A stretch of 14,536 bases of DNA from Verrucomicrobiota bacterium (GTDB taxonomy: Bacteria; Verrucomicrobiota; Verrucomicrobiia; Chthoniobacterales; UBA10450), in contig QHQU01000125.1 in NCBI GenBank assembly GCA_003219925.1, forward strand, positions 1-14,536, given 5' to 3'. Under the pieces are notes generated by a model, which did not search any database, had not been told where the DNA came from, and saw nothing but the letters and a program-made list of their open reading frames with translations. Positions 1-6,220 of this stretch are shown here, in pieces. Every line of letters starts with the position of its first letter. Position 1 is the first letter of the stretch. Both the position numbers and the translations under genes were made by a program.

Positions 1-711
1 ATAACTCGCTTCCGCCGACGCGAGAAACGCCACCGCTGCCGCGATTTCCTCCGGCGCGCCCACGCGCTTCAACGGAATTTTATCCTGAATCGATTTCTGA
101 ATCTCGTTAGAGAGGGCATTCGTCATGTCGGTCGCAACGTATCCCGGCGCGATCGCATTCACCGTGATGTTGCGGCTGGCCAGTTCTTTCGCGAGCGATT
201 TCGTAAAACCGATCAAGCCAGCCTTGCTCGCGGCGTAATTGGTCTGTCCCGCGTTGCCGATAATCCCGATAACCGAGCTGATATTAATGATGCGCCCGCT
301 GCGTTGCTTCACCATTGAGCGCTGTAGGGCCTGGGCGAAATTGAACGCGCCCCTCAAATTCGTATTCAAAACAAAATCCCAATCTTGCGGCGACATCCGC
401 ATGCTTAGCGTGTCGCGGGTCACGCCGGCATTGTTGACCAGAATGTCAGCGCGCCCGAAATCGGCCAGAATCTGCTCTCCGATTTTCTGCACTTCAGCGT
501 GATCAGAAACATCGACCGCGTACGCTTTGGCGGCATCGTTACGCGAAGCATTAAGTTCGTCCGCCGTTCTCTGCGCATTGGCCTGGGTGCGACTCACGCT
601 CGCCACGCGCGCTCCTTCGCTCGCCAGCCGCAACGCAATCGCGTGTCCAATCCCCCGCCCCGCCCCGGTGACAACCGCAACCTGATTTTCGAACCTCGTC
701 ATCGTGCCCAT
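1..711 (-). CDS. fabG: 3-oxoacyl-[acyl-carrier-protein] reductase FabG, 3' end cut by window
   Basis: This is an NADPH-dependent short-chain dehydrogenase/reductase that reduces 3-ketoacyl-ACP in cytoplasmic type II fatty acid synthesis. The reverse strand gives 237 codons from ATG at 711 with no stop before the window edge; FabG is usually about 245-250 residues, so only the C-terminal few residues are missing. Visible motifs are the Rossmann TGAGRGIG at residues 15-22, NNAG at 93-96, catalytic Asn118, Ser146 (in INISSVIG), and Tyr159 with Lys163 (NYAASK). The PGYVATDM stretch after the active site is typical of FabG. ATG at 711 has GAGG three bases upstream; an in-frame ATG at 702 is an alternative and would remove three residues. 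The family is large, so another SDR substrate is possible, but close agreement across all the motifs favours true FabG. The acyl carrier protein gene often follows fabG, which would lie outside the window. Confidence 0.93.
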   Translation of the reverse strand, partial: MGTMTRFENQVAVVTGAGRGIGHAIALRLASEGARVASVSRTQANAQRTADELNASRNDAAKAYAVDVSDHAEVQKIGEQILADFGRADILVNNAGVTRDTLSMRMSPQDWDFVLNTNLRGAFNFAQALQRSMVKQRSGRIINISSVIGIIGNAGQTNYAASKAGLIGFTKSLAKELASRNITVNAIAPGYVATDMTNALSNEIQKSIQDKIPLKRVGAPEEIAAAVAFLASAEASY

Positions 712-832
712 CGTCCTCGACAAAGGCCGCCCATGTCAACAATCAGGCGTTCCATACCGCAGCCACAGATCGGTCGTTGAATTGTTCTCGGCACGCTTCG
801 GGCCTTAAACTTCTGGAAACGGCAGTTCGTGG

Positions 833-1229
833 CTAGGTCGGCCCTTTCCATACTACTTCTTTGATTTCTGGATCCGCAGAGAGAATCTGCTGCATCGCCT
901 CGGTAAGCCGAGTGAGTTGTGCAGTGGCATCAATCTTTTTGAAGAACTTCTTCACGACGGGTGTGCTTGGATCAGTGAAGCAGACGAACTCATCATCGTC
1001 GCCGTCCTGGTGGCCACAACAGACAGCAAGCCTAAATCCCTCATTCTGCACCGGAATGTACCATCCCCAGTCCTCCGCAATTATCTCCTCCGTTTTGATC
1101 CCCTTTTCGGATAGTTTCCGCACGAAGTTACTCAGCCAGACGTTTGCCCCACAGGCCGGGATTGATCTGTTCCTGCTCCCCGTCGTAGGGTGGAAATTTA
1201 CTGGAGCGGAACTCGACTTGCGTTTTCAT
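833..1229 (-). pseudogene. Conserved protein of unknown function, broken by a +1 frameshift
   Basis: I do not know a function. Reading down from ATG at 1229 (AGGTGAT Shine-Dalgarno-like sequence nine bases upstream) gives 33 codons, including KFPPYDGEQEQINPGLWGKR, then TAA at 1130-1128. The neighbouring frame continues at once as NFVRKLSEKGIKTEEI and runs through AEDWGWYIPV and CGHQDGDDDEF to a stop at 833. Joining the frames by dropping one base at 1127-1130 gives a coherent protein of about 131 residues. From memory, proteins starting like FPPY..GEE.EINPG..GKRLAE and continuing with AEDWGW form a widespread uncharacterised family, which supports one ancestral gene. The downstream part could still be made from GTG at 1123, four bases after the stop, by re-initiation. 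A sequencing error is the other explanation, although there is no homopolymer at the break. Confidence 0.7.
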
Positions 1230-1268
1230 CGGCTTATCACCTAACAAGAAACATGCAGTGTCATTCAA

Positions 1269-1946
1269 TTAGCTCTGAGAAAGCTTTTTTAGAGATAAGT
1301 CTGAATGCGTTCCCGTCAGATCGACGAAGGAGAACGAGGTGTCTGCCGCTTTTTGGATCAGGAATTGTTTGTGGGGCAGCGCCACAAATGGAAGCCGCAT
1401 TGCCTCGGCGAAATAGACTGCAAAAGGACAGACCAGTGTCGGTTCGTAGGCAGAACCATGCTGCCAGGGCTTATTGACGAAGTCGTCACCGCCAATGAGG
1501 CCGCCGTCCTTTATCTTTGGAAGCACCTGTATGAGGTCCAATGTTATCCCCCTAAGCGTGTGGTCTCCATCGATGTAGGCGAAATCAAGTGACTGGTCTG
1601 GAATCTCATCAATCACAGCACTCGTTCGGCCGCGGAGGACTATGCGCCGGCTGGCGGCAAAGTCTGTTTTACCTAAGGCCTCAGCATAAACCTCTTCAAA
1701 GGTCTGATCGTTTACATTAAATGGTTTGTTCCAATCCGGTAAATGGGCCCAGGGATCAATCATGTAGTATTTGGTGACGGTACCAAAGTTGTTCAGGATT
1801 GCCTGAGCGAAATCTCCCTTCCACACGCCAATCTCGGCGGCACACTCCAGCGAAGCGGTATGGAGAAGGCGTAGCCAAAGATCGAATCGCGAGGGCGAGC
1901 CAACGATCAGTCGCGCAATACGCGACGGCGTGAGAGATATGGGCAT
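1269..1946 (-). CDS. Class I SAM-dependent methyltransferase (Methyltransf_24-like)
   Basis: This 225-residue protein has a Rossmann methyltransferase core. Motif I is AEIGVWKGDFA at residues 37-47, the SAM-binding loop. An acidic strand end follows at YYMIDPW (Asp64). Next is SLDFAYIDGDHTLRG at 119-133, the metal- or substrate-side IDGDH signature of the Methyltransf_24/TylF-like branch, and then GGLIGGDDF at 148-156. Relatives act on sugars, small molecules or polysaccharide residues, often in glycan or natural-product loci; no such partners are visible here, so the substrate is unknown. It starts six bases after the stop of the uncertain ORF at 1953-2300. No clear Shine-Dalgarno sequence precedes the ATG, so the start is moderately sure. 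The C-terminal 20 residues are serine/leucine rich and lie outside the fold. Confidence 0.82.
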   Translation of the reverse strand: MPISLTPSRIARLIVGSPSRFDLWLRLLHTASLECAAEIGVWKGDFAQAILNNFGTVTKYYMIDPWAHLPDWNKPFNVNDQTFEEVYAEALGKTDFAASRRIVLRGRTSAVIDEIPDQSLDFAYIDGDHTLRGITLDLIQVLPKIKDGGLIGGDDFVNKPWQHGSAYEPTLVCPFAVYFAEAMRLPFVALPHKQFLIQKAADTSFSFVDLTGTHSDLSLKKLSQS

Positions 1947-1952
1947 ATCTGC

Positions 1953-2300
1953 TTAGTTTGCGTACCTAACGAGATCAAGCTCGGCCACGGCTTCGGAACC
2001 CGCAAGTAGCGGCGGGGACTGAATCACGCTGGCTTGGATCGACATCGAAAGCATAAACTTTTTCATGTTATTGCGGTCCCAACAAAATACCGCAATCTCG
2101 AGCATGCGCTCGTGCGTGAGCGATATCCAGGGCATGGAGCGGGAAATACAGAAACCAGTTAGAGGCTTCTCAACTTCGCTCGGAAGGGAAAAAAACGGAC
2201 CGTGGTTCGTGAATTGTGGGCAAGCCAAAAAGCGACCCGCGAAAAATAGGATTATGAATAGGAATAAGACGGAGAAACTAGGAGAGGCTTGACAGGGCAT
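1953..2300 (-). CDS. Doubtful small protein with one N-terminal hydrophobic helix
   Basis: I do not recognise this protein. From ATG at 2300 it would be 115 residues with a strongly hydrophobic stretch near the N terminus (FSVLFLFIILFFAG, residues about 8-21), then a soluble tail with no motif I can name. For: the frame is open for its full length, the hydrophobic stretch would make a plausible signal anchor, and its stop lies six bases before the methyltransferase start. Against: there is no Shine-Dalgarno sequence before ATG 2300, and the tail composition is not convincing. Starts further upstream (to 2402) would overlap the DoxX gene. If it is not real, 1947-2324 is a 378-base stretch without a gene in which I see nothing else. 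Confidence 0.3.
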   Translation of the reverse strand: MPCQASPSFSVLFLFIILFFAGRFLACPQFTNHGPFFSLPSEVEKPLTGFCISRSMPWISLTHERMLEIAVFCWDRNNMKKFMLSMSIQASVIQSPPLLAGSEAVAELDLVRYAN

Positions 2301-2324
2301 GGAGGAAAAGCGCAGCCTCACGCC

Positions 2325-2732
2325 ATGAACGCTCTTAATCGATTTGCGGATCCGTTTTATTCCATCATGCGCTTTATTGTTGGGCTGATGTTTGCTTGTC
2401 ACGGTCTCGACAAGATATTCGGCACCTTCGCCGGCAAGACCGAAGCACTCCCGCCCCTAATGATGCTAGGTGGCTGGGTCGAGATCATCTGCGGATTTCT
2501 TGTCGCGTTTGGTTTGCTGACAAGAATTGCGGCGTTCGTCGCCTCCGGTGAAATGGCGGTGGCATTTTTTATGGTGCACGCGCCAAAGGGTCTGATTCCT
2601 TATGTGAACAAAGGTGAGCTTGCCGTGGTTTATTGCTTTGTCTTTTTCTACATCTTTCTGCGCGGTCCCGGCAGCTGGAGCATTGATGCAATGATTGGCC
2701 GCGGTCGGACGGCGACGGCCGCGAAATTGTAA
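2325..2732 (+). CDS. DoxX family integral membrane protein
   Basis: This 135-residue membrane protein has about four hydrophobic segments (roughly residues 12-30, 45-65, 67-85 and 98-113). It carries the DoxX hallmarks: MRFIVGLMFACHGLDKIFG near the N terminus and GGWVEIICGFLVAFGLLTR in the second helix region. DoxX-family proteins sit in the cytoplasmic membrane; some are quinone-linked oxidoreductase subunits or take part in redox and thiol stress systems, but most are uncharacterised. I chose ATG at 2325 because the longer frame begins at a TTG with no supporting signal. A strong GGAGG lies at 2301-2305, 19 bases upstream, too far for normal spacing, so initiation is not obvious. The gene is 19 bases before the dienelactone-hydrolase-like gene and probably heads that operon. 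Confidence 0.85.
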   Translation: MNALNRFADPFYSIMRFIVGLMFACHGLDKIFGTFAGKTEALPPLMMLGGWVEIICGFLVAFGLLTRIAAFVASGEMAVAFFMVHAPKGLIPYVNKGELAVVYCFVFFYIFLRGPGSWSIDAMIGRGRTATAAKL

Positions 2733-2751
2733 GATCGACATCTTTATTTCG

Positions 2752-3528
2752 ATGAAACGCGGCATCTTGGCGCTCGGATTGATCTTCGCGGCGCAATCGC
2801 TTCTCGCGCAGGATTGGGCGAAAGCGAGACTAAACAATTCGCCACGTCATGGTGAATGGGTTGAGATCAAATCGGGCGATCGCACAATCAAGGCGTTCGT
2901 CGTTTATCCGGAGCGCAAGGATAAAGCGCCGGTCGTGATCGTTATTCACGAGATCTTTGGATTGAGTGATTGGGTGCGCGGTCTATGCGATCAACTGGCA
3001 GAGAACGGGGTCATCGCGATTGCGCCCGACCTGCTCAGCGGTCAAACCTTTTCTGATCCCGATGGCGCGCGGAAAGCGATCTCGGCCTTACCGGAACCGC
3101 AAATCAAGGCAGACCTCGACGCTACATCAGATTACGCGCTGAAAATTCCCGCCGGCAATGGCACCCTGGCGGTATGCGGATTTTGTTGGGGCGGCGGTTG
3201 GGTCTTCCAATACGCAAATATGAATCCGAAACTGAAAGCGGCTTACTCGTTTTATGGAACTGCGCCGGATGAGCCAGCGAAGGTCGCGAACATCGCCTGT
3301 CCCGTTTACGGCTTTTACGCAGGGAACGACGAACATGTGAACGTGACCATTCCGACAGCGCAGGAATTGATGAAGCGTGCCGGGAAAAAATACGAGCCGG
3401 TGGTGTACGGTGGCGCTGGACATGGATTCATGCGCGAAGGCGAGAAGCCAGATGCCAATGAGGGGAACCGGCACGCGCGCGATGAAGCTTGGGCACGCTG
3501 GAAGACGCTGCTTAGACAATTACCCTGA
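2752..3528 (+). CDS. Secreted dienelactone hydrolase family protein
   Basis: This is an alpha/beta hydrolase of the dienelactone hydrolase family, 258 residues from ATG at 2752. That start gives a clean signal peptide (MKRGILALGLIFAAQSLLAQ, about 19-20 residues), whereas the longer frame from 2695 would bury it. The catalytic triad is visible: Cys145 in GFCWGG, Asp193 in AGNDEH and His224 in GAGHGFM. HEIFGL at 66-71 supplies the glutamate that in the Pseudomonas enzyme interacts with the nucleophile. The family hydrolyses cyclic esters such as dienelactone, but exported members are seldom characterised and the substrate here is unknown. Export makes a role in chlorocatechol breakdown less likely than general ester or lactone hydrolysis in the envelope. 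It sits between the DoxX-like gene and, seven bases downstream, the KTSC gene. Confidence 0.88.
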   Translation: MKRGILALGLIFAAQSLLAQDWAKARLNNSPRHGEWVEIKSGDRTIKAFVVYPERKDKAPVVIVIHEIFGLSDWVRGLCDQLAENGVIAIAPDLLSGQTFSDPDGARKAISALPEPQIKADLDATSDYALKIPAGNGTLAVCGFCWGGGWVFQYANMNPKLKAAYSFYGTAPDEPAKVANIACPVYGFYAGNDEHVNVTIPTAQELMKRAGKKYEPVVYGGAGHGFMREGEKPDANEGNRHARDEAWARWKTLLRQLP

Positions 3529-3535
3529 GAACGCC

Positions 3536-3847
3536 GTGCAGCGCTGCGCTACGCTTGTTGTCATCGCACTGCTCAGTCTGGGGGGCGCTTCGGCGGCGGA
3601 ACAGCGGCAAATTTCCTCCCGCATCGCCCGCCAGCCGGTGCATTCCCACGCGCTGGCAGCCATCGGCTACAGCAAACGACTTCACGCGCTCGAAGTGGAA
3701 TTTATCAGCGGCGCCATTTATCGTTACAGCAATGTGCCACCGCAGGTGTACCGCGATTTTCTCAGTGCTGCTTCCAAGGCCCAATTCTACGATGCGAATG
3801 TGCGCGGGCATTTTCCGTCCGTCCATGTCAAGCCGCCACGAACTTAA
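3536..3847 (+). CDS. Secreted KTSC-domain protein
   Basis: This small protein has 103 residues from GTG at 3536. That start gives a good signal peptide (MQRCATLVVIALLSLGGASA, then AEQ), whereas the open frame upstream only overlaps the hydrolase gene out of frame. Residues about 38-92 match the KTSC domain: AIGYSKRLHALEVEFISGAIYRY is the paired-strand part, followed by NVPPQVYRDFL, AASKAQFYDANVRG and a terminal HFPS. KTSC domains occur alone or attached to lysyl-tRNA synthetase-like or nuclease proteins and have no settled function; a nucleic-acid link has been proposed. A secretion signal is unusual for that proposal. The gene starts seven bases after the hydrolase stop and its own TAA overlaps the next ATG (TAATG), so the genes are translationally close. 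Confidence 0.75.
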   Translation: MQRCATLVVIALLSLGGASAAEQRQISSRIARQPVHSHALAAIGYSKRLHALEVEFISGAIYRYSNVPPQVYRDFLSAASKAQFYDANVRGHFPSVHVKPPRT

Positions 3848-4056
3848 TGTTCGTTCTCACCAAGGAAGAAAAAAGGGTCATCTGTTTCGTGATGCTCGCG
3901 ATTCTGGTTGGTCTGGGAGTGAAGGAATATCGGCGCGGTCATACGGCAAATAGCAGCGGCGGACAGCATGGCTTAAAGCAATCGCTCGGGAAACAAGTAG
4001 AAGCGAAGCCGCGTCAGAACGATACTGCGGCGTCTCCAGCGAGTACTCATAAATAG
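3847..4056 (+). CDS. Small single-helix membrane protein, unknown function
   Basis: This is a 69-residue protein with an N-terminal TKEEKR stretch, one transmembrane helix (VICFVMLAILVGLGV, about residues 11-25) and a short polar tail rich in Gly, Gln, Lys, Ala and Ser. The start ATG overlaps the KTSC stop codon, which supports translation by coupling. The N terminus resembles, from memory, the membrane anchor that precedes the helix-hairpin-helix domain in ComEA-type proteins of related bacteria, but no HhH domain follows here. It may therefore be an anchor-only remnant or an independent small protein. It ends the DoxX-hydrolase-KTSC run. Confidence 0.6.
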   Translation: MFVLTKEEKRVICFVMLAILVGLGVKEYRRGHTANSSGGQHGLKQSLGKQVEAKPRQNDTAASPASTHK

Positions 4057-4272
4057 GATTGAGGACAAATCGACGCTTGGGCAGCGACTCGAGCGGTTGA
4101 TACCGAGCTACCAGCCATCACCTCATCAATCCTCTTCCCCAAGACGATGAGATGCGCTCAGTGGGATGGAGGAGCCTTGAACGCCTAATGAGTCCTTCAG
4201 TTTTTCGTGCACAAATTCCAGAATTTATTGTTATTTTCCGCCGCTGGCATGAAAACTTCTCAGTGGAAGACA
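4057..4272. other. Intergenic region before the receiver gene
   Basis: This region holds no gene I can support. Weak inverted repeats are present: AGGATTGA at 4055-4062 with TCAATCCT at 4126-4133, and CTCATC at 4122-4127 with GATGAG at 4146-4151. An AT-rich tract at about 4199-4240 is the best place for a promoter of the receiver gene, but I cannot pick -35 and -10 boxes with confidence. Confidence 0.4.
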
Positions 4273-4707
4273 ATGCGTGTCTTGATCGCCGACGATCAAA
4301 AAAGCGTGGGGACATCCCTGGCGGAAATGGTCGGCCTTTGTCACCACCAGGTCGTTGAGGTCGTGGCCACAGGCATGGAAGCCATACAGGCATACGCTCG
4401 GCACCGGCCGGACGTGGTCCTAATGGATTACCGGATGCCGAAGCTAAACGGCATCACCGCCTGCCGTTACATTCTGGCGAAGGATCCTAACGCGCGCGTG
4501 ATTTTAATTTCCGGCTGGAGTGCGCCGGTCGAACCCGAGTTATCCGGTGCAATCGCCATTCTCTCCAAACCCGTTGCTCTGCCCATGCTCGATGCCGCGC
4601 TTACCGCCGCGGTCGAGCCCAGAAAGAAAAAAGAGCCAGCACCGGTAATCGTAGATGCGACGCCTCGCCAAGCGGTAGACTCTGCCGAGCCAGAGGCTAC
4701 AGCTTGA
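4273..4707 (+). CDS. Stand-alone response regulator receiver protein (CheY-like)
   Basis: This is a single receiver domain of about 115 residues with a charged, proline/alanine-rich tail and no output domain, 144 residues in total. The acidic pair Asp7-Asp8 (LIADDQ), phospho-acceptor Asp52 (VVLMDYRMP), switch serine Ser80 (ILISGW) and Lys99-Pro100 (LSKP) are all in place, so it should be phosphorylated by a histidine kinase encoded elsewhere. I chose ATG at 4273 because GGAAG lies three bases upstream and the domain begins at once with MRVLIADD. In-frame starts at 4249 (ATG) and 4207 (GTG) would add 8 or 22 non-conserved residues. The tail from residue 116 (RKKKEPAP) looks disordered. With no kinase nearby, the signal and target are unknown; it could act by protein-protein contact. 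Confidence 0.85.
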   Translation: MRVLIADDQKSVGTSLAEMVGLCHHQVVEVVATGMEAIQAYARHRPDVVLMDYRMPKLNGITACRYILAKDPNARVILISGWSAPVEPELSGAIAILSKPVALPMLDAALTAAVEPRKKKEPAPVIVDATPRQAVDSAEPEATA

Positions 4708-4717
4708 GTGATGGCGG

Positions 4718-4792
4718 CGGCTCGACGGAGTCTCGCCCTACCAATCCTCTCTCGCAAGAAATCCACTGGTAGGGCGACGCTCTGCGGAGCCG
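4718..4792. repeat. Imperfect 26-bp inverted repeat (REP-like palindrome)
   Basis: Arms at 4718-4743 and 4767-4792 are reverse complements with five mismatches in 26, separated by a 23-base loop. The conserved inner core is TCGCCCTACCA, mirrored by TGGTAGGGCGA; the outer ends are CGGCTC and GAGCCG. It starts 10 bases after the receiver stop. Such elements are typical of multicopy intergenic palindromes and could also stall or terminate transcription, although no T-tract follows. Confidence 0.75.
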
Positions 4793-4826
4793 GAAACAAA
4801 ACCGCCGACTCAACCAGACAAAATGT

Positions 4827-4843
4827 GCAGCCGACACGGCTGC
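4827..4843. repeat. Perfect 7-bp hairpin, 3-base loop
   Basis: GCAGCCG (4827-4833), ACA loop, CGGCTGC (4837-4843). It lies between the 26-bp inverted repeat and the aminotransferase gene. It could be part of the same repeated intergenic element or an RNA hairpin in the aminotransferase leader. No T-run follows, so it is not a standard terminator. Confidence 0.6.
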
Positions 4844-4891
4844 CTAACAGAGAGGTAATTTTCTATCTCGCAATTCGCCGGAAATCGCGGT

Positions 4892-4910
4892 ATCACCTCC
4901 AGACGGAGGT
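4892..4910 (+). promoter_or_regulatory. Hairpin sequestering the aminotransferase Shine-Dalgarno site
   Basis: ACCTCC at 4895-4900 is the perfect complement of the Shine-Dalgarno GGAGGT at 4905-4910 across the four-base loop AGAC. GGAGGT sits six bases before the ATG at 4917 and is the only good ribosome site for that gene. The upstream arm, read as ATCACCTCC (4892-4900), equals the conserved 16S rRNA 3'-tail core, so the mRNA carries its own anti-Shine-Dalgarno. It would lower translation unless opened. Confidence 0.6.
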
Positions 4911-4916
4911 TTCAAA

Positions 4917-6044
4917 ATGAATAGCATCTCGATTTCTCGACGTAAATTTGCCCAGCTTTTGAGCGCGGGAGCAGCCTGCGCTGTGGTTAAGCCCGCACTG
5001 TCTCTGGCGAAAAGCGCCCCGGAGGTGAAAAGTCAACCAGCATCGCCGCTAACGAGAATTGTGCGCTTGAGCTCGAACGAAAACCCTTATGGGCCTTCGC
5101 CGCACGCGCTCAAAGCGATGACGGACTCGTTCAACGTGGCGTGTCGCTATCCTGACGAAGCGGCCGCTCTCTTGAGTGAAAAACTGGCAACGTTAAATAG
5201 TGTTAACGCGAATCAGATCCTGTTAGGAGACGGATCGGGTGAGATTCTGAAACTGTGCGCCGACACTTTCACGGGAGCACAGCGAAAGTTGGTGGCGGGC
5301 GATCCAACTTTCGAGGCCATCCTCCAACATGCCACCGTTAATGGAGCGGAAGTCGTTAAGGTACCACTCACCGACCACTTCGCGCACGACCTTAGCAAGA
5401 TGGGCGCAGTGGCAAATGCAGGTCTTGTTTACATTTGTAACCCGAACAATCCTACCGCCAGTTTCACGCCGAAGAATGAACTAACCGATTTCATCTCCAA
5501 AACATCGCCGCAAACGATAATCCTGGTGGATGAAGCTTACTTCCATTACGCCGATAATCCGGACTACGACAGCGTCATTCCTTTAGTCAAGGATTACCCA
5601 AATCTCATTGTCGCGCGCACTTTTTCAAAAATCTATGGCATGGCGGGATTACGTTGCGGCTATGCCGTGGCACAATCGCAAGCTATTGCGCAACTGCGCT
5701 CTCATCAAAGCTGGGACAGCGTCAATATTATGGCGGTGGCGGCTGCGACGGCGAGTCTGAGCGACCCCGACCAGGTTACAAACGGCCGGCGGCTGAATCA
5801 GGAAACCAGGACGTTTGTGACTACTCAGCTCGATGCCATGGATTACAAATACATTCCTTCGCAAGCGAACTTTGTCATGATTGATGTAAAACGCCCGGTC
5901 CTGCCCCTGATCAAGGCCTTAAAGGAACGAAATGTGGAAGTCGGCCGATTATTTCCGGCATTACCAACTCACATGCGCCTGACCATCGGCAAAAAGGCCG
6001 AGATGGAAGCATTTTTGTCCGCCTTCCATCAGGTCTTGGCCTGA
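4917..6044 (+). CDS. Tat-exported HisC-like PLP-dependent aminotransferase
   Basis: This is a fold-type I PLP enzyme of 375 residues in the histidinol-phosphate aminotransferase group. PLP contacts are visible: DGSGE at 105-109, CNPNNPT at 174-180, DEAYFHY at 205-211 and the Schiff-base Lys238 in TFSKIYGMAGLRCGY. Arg246 and the MRLTIG Arg354 correspond to substrate-binding arginines in HisC. The first 32 residues form a twin-arginine signal: SRRKFAQLL, then a mildly hydrophobic stretch ending SLAKSA. Tat export suits an enzyme that folds around its cofactor first. Export argues against its being the histidine-biosynthesis enzyme, and no other his gene is near, so I give no symbol. GGAGGT six bases upstream supports the start but lies in a hairpin. 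The substrate, perhaps a periplasmic amino acid, is unknown. Confidence 0.85.
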   Translation: MNSISISRRKFAQLLSAGAACAVVKPALSLAKSAPEVKSQPASPLTRIVRLSSNENPYGPSPHALKAMTDSFNVACRYPDEAAALLSEKLATLNSVNANQILLGDGSGEILKLCADTFTGAQRKLVAGDPTFEAILQHATVNGAEVVKVPLTDHFAHDLSKMGAVANAGLVYICNPNNPTASFTPKNELTDFISKTSPQTIILVDEAYFHYADNPDYDSVIPLVKDYPNLIVARTFSKIYGMAGLRCGYAVAQSQAIAQLRSHQSWDSVNIMAVAAATASLSDPDQVTNGRRLNQETRTFVTTQLDAMDYKYIPSQANFVMIDVKRPVLPLIKALKERNVEVGRLFPALPTHMRLTIGKKAEMEAFLSAFHQVLA

Positions 6045-6064
6045 GAAGCGGACTCCGTTTGTAG

Positions 6065-6175
6065 CACAGCCATCTTGGCGTGGGGCCAGCGGGCCCGTTC
6101 TTGCCCGCTGATTCGCCGCAGGCTTAAAGTCCTTGAAGCTTGGCCACAACTTGGCGTCGTCCCTAGCACCAGGGA
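6065..6175. repeat. Cluster of three small hairpins between aminotransferase and MoxR genes
   Basis: Three inverted repeats lie close together: an imperfect one at 6065-6082 (CAC/GTG plus GCCA/TGGC with one bulge), a perfect 8-bp stem CAGCGGGC (6087-6094) and GCCCGCTG (6103-6110) with an 8-base loop, and TCCCT (6160-6164) with AGGGA (6171-6175). None is followed by a T-tract. They could be remnants of repeated intergenic elements or a transcript-end structure after the aminotransferase gene. Confidence 0.5.
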
Positions 6176-6220
6176 AGGATGATTTGGTTCTATCAGAATC
6201 CACTTATATTCCCTTGGGGA

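Noticed and set aside
551..742. Minus-strand 63-residue ORF overlapping the start of fabG
   Set aside because: It is an out-of-frame shadow of fabG with an arginine/glycine-rich composition typical of such shadows.
4055..4133. 8-bp inverted repeat AGGATTGA/TCAATCCT as an operator or terminator
   Set aside because: The loop is 63 bases, there is no T-tract, and a match of this length at this distance is plausible by chance.
4708..4920. 70-residue plus-strand ORF following the receiver gene
   Set aside because: It is made of the palindromic repeat and hairpins in translation, overlaps the aminotransferase ATG, and has no protein-like features.
6184..6210. Possible sigma-70 promoter (TTGGTT and TATATT) before MoxR
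   Set aside because: The spacer is only 15 bases and the boxes are weak, so I did not annotate it.
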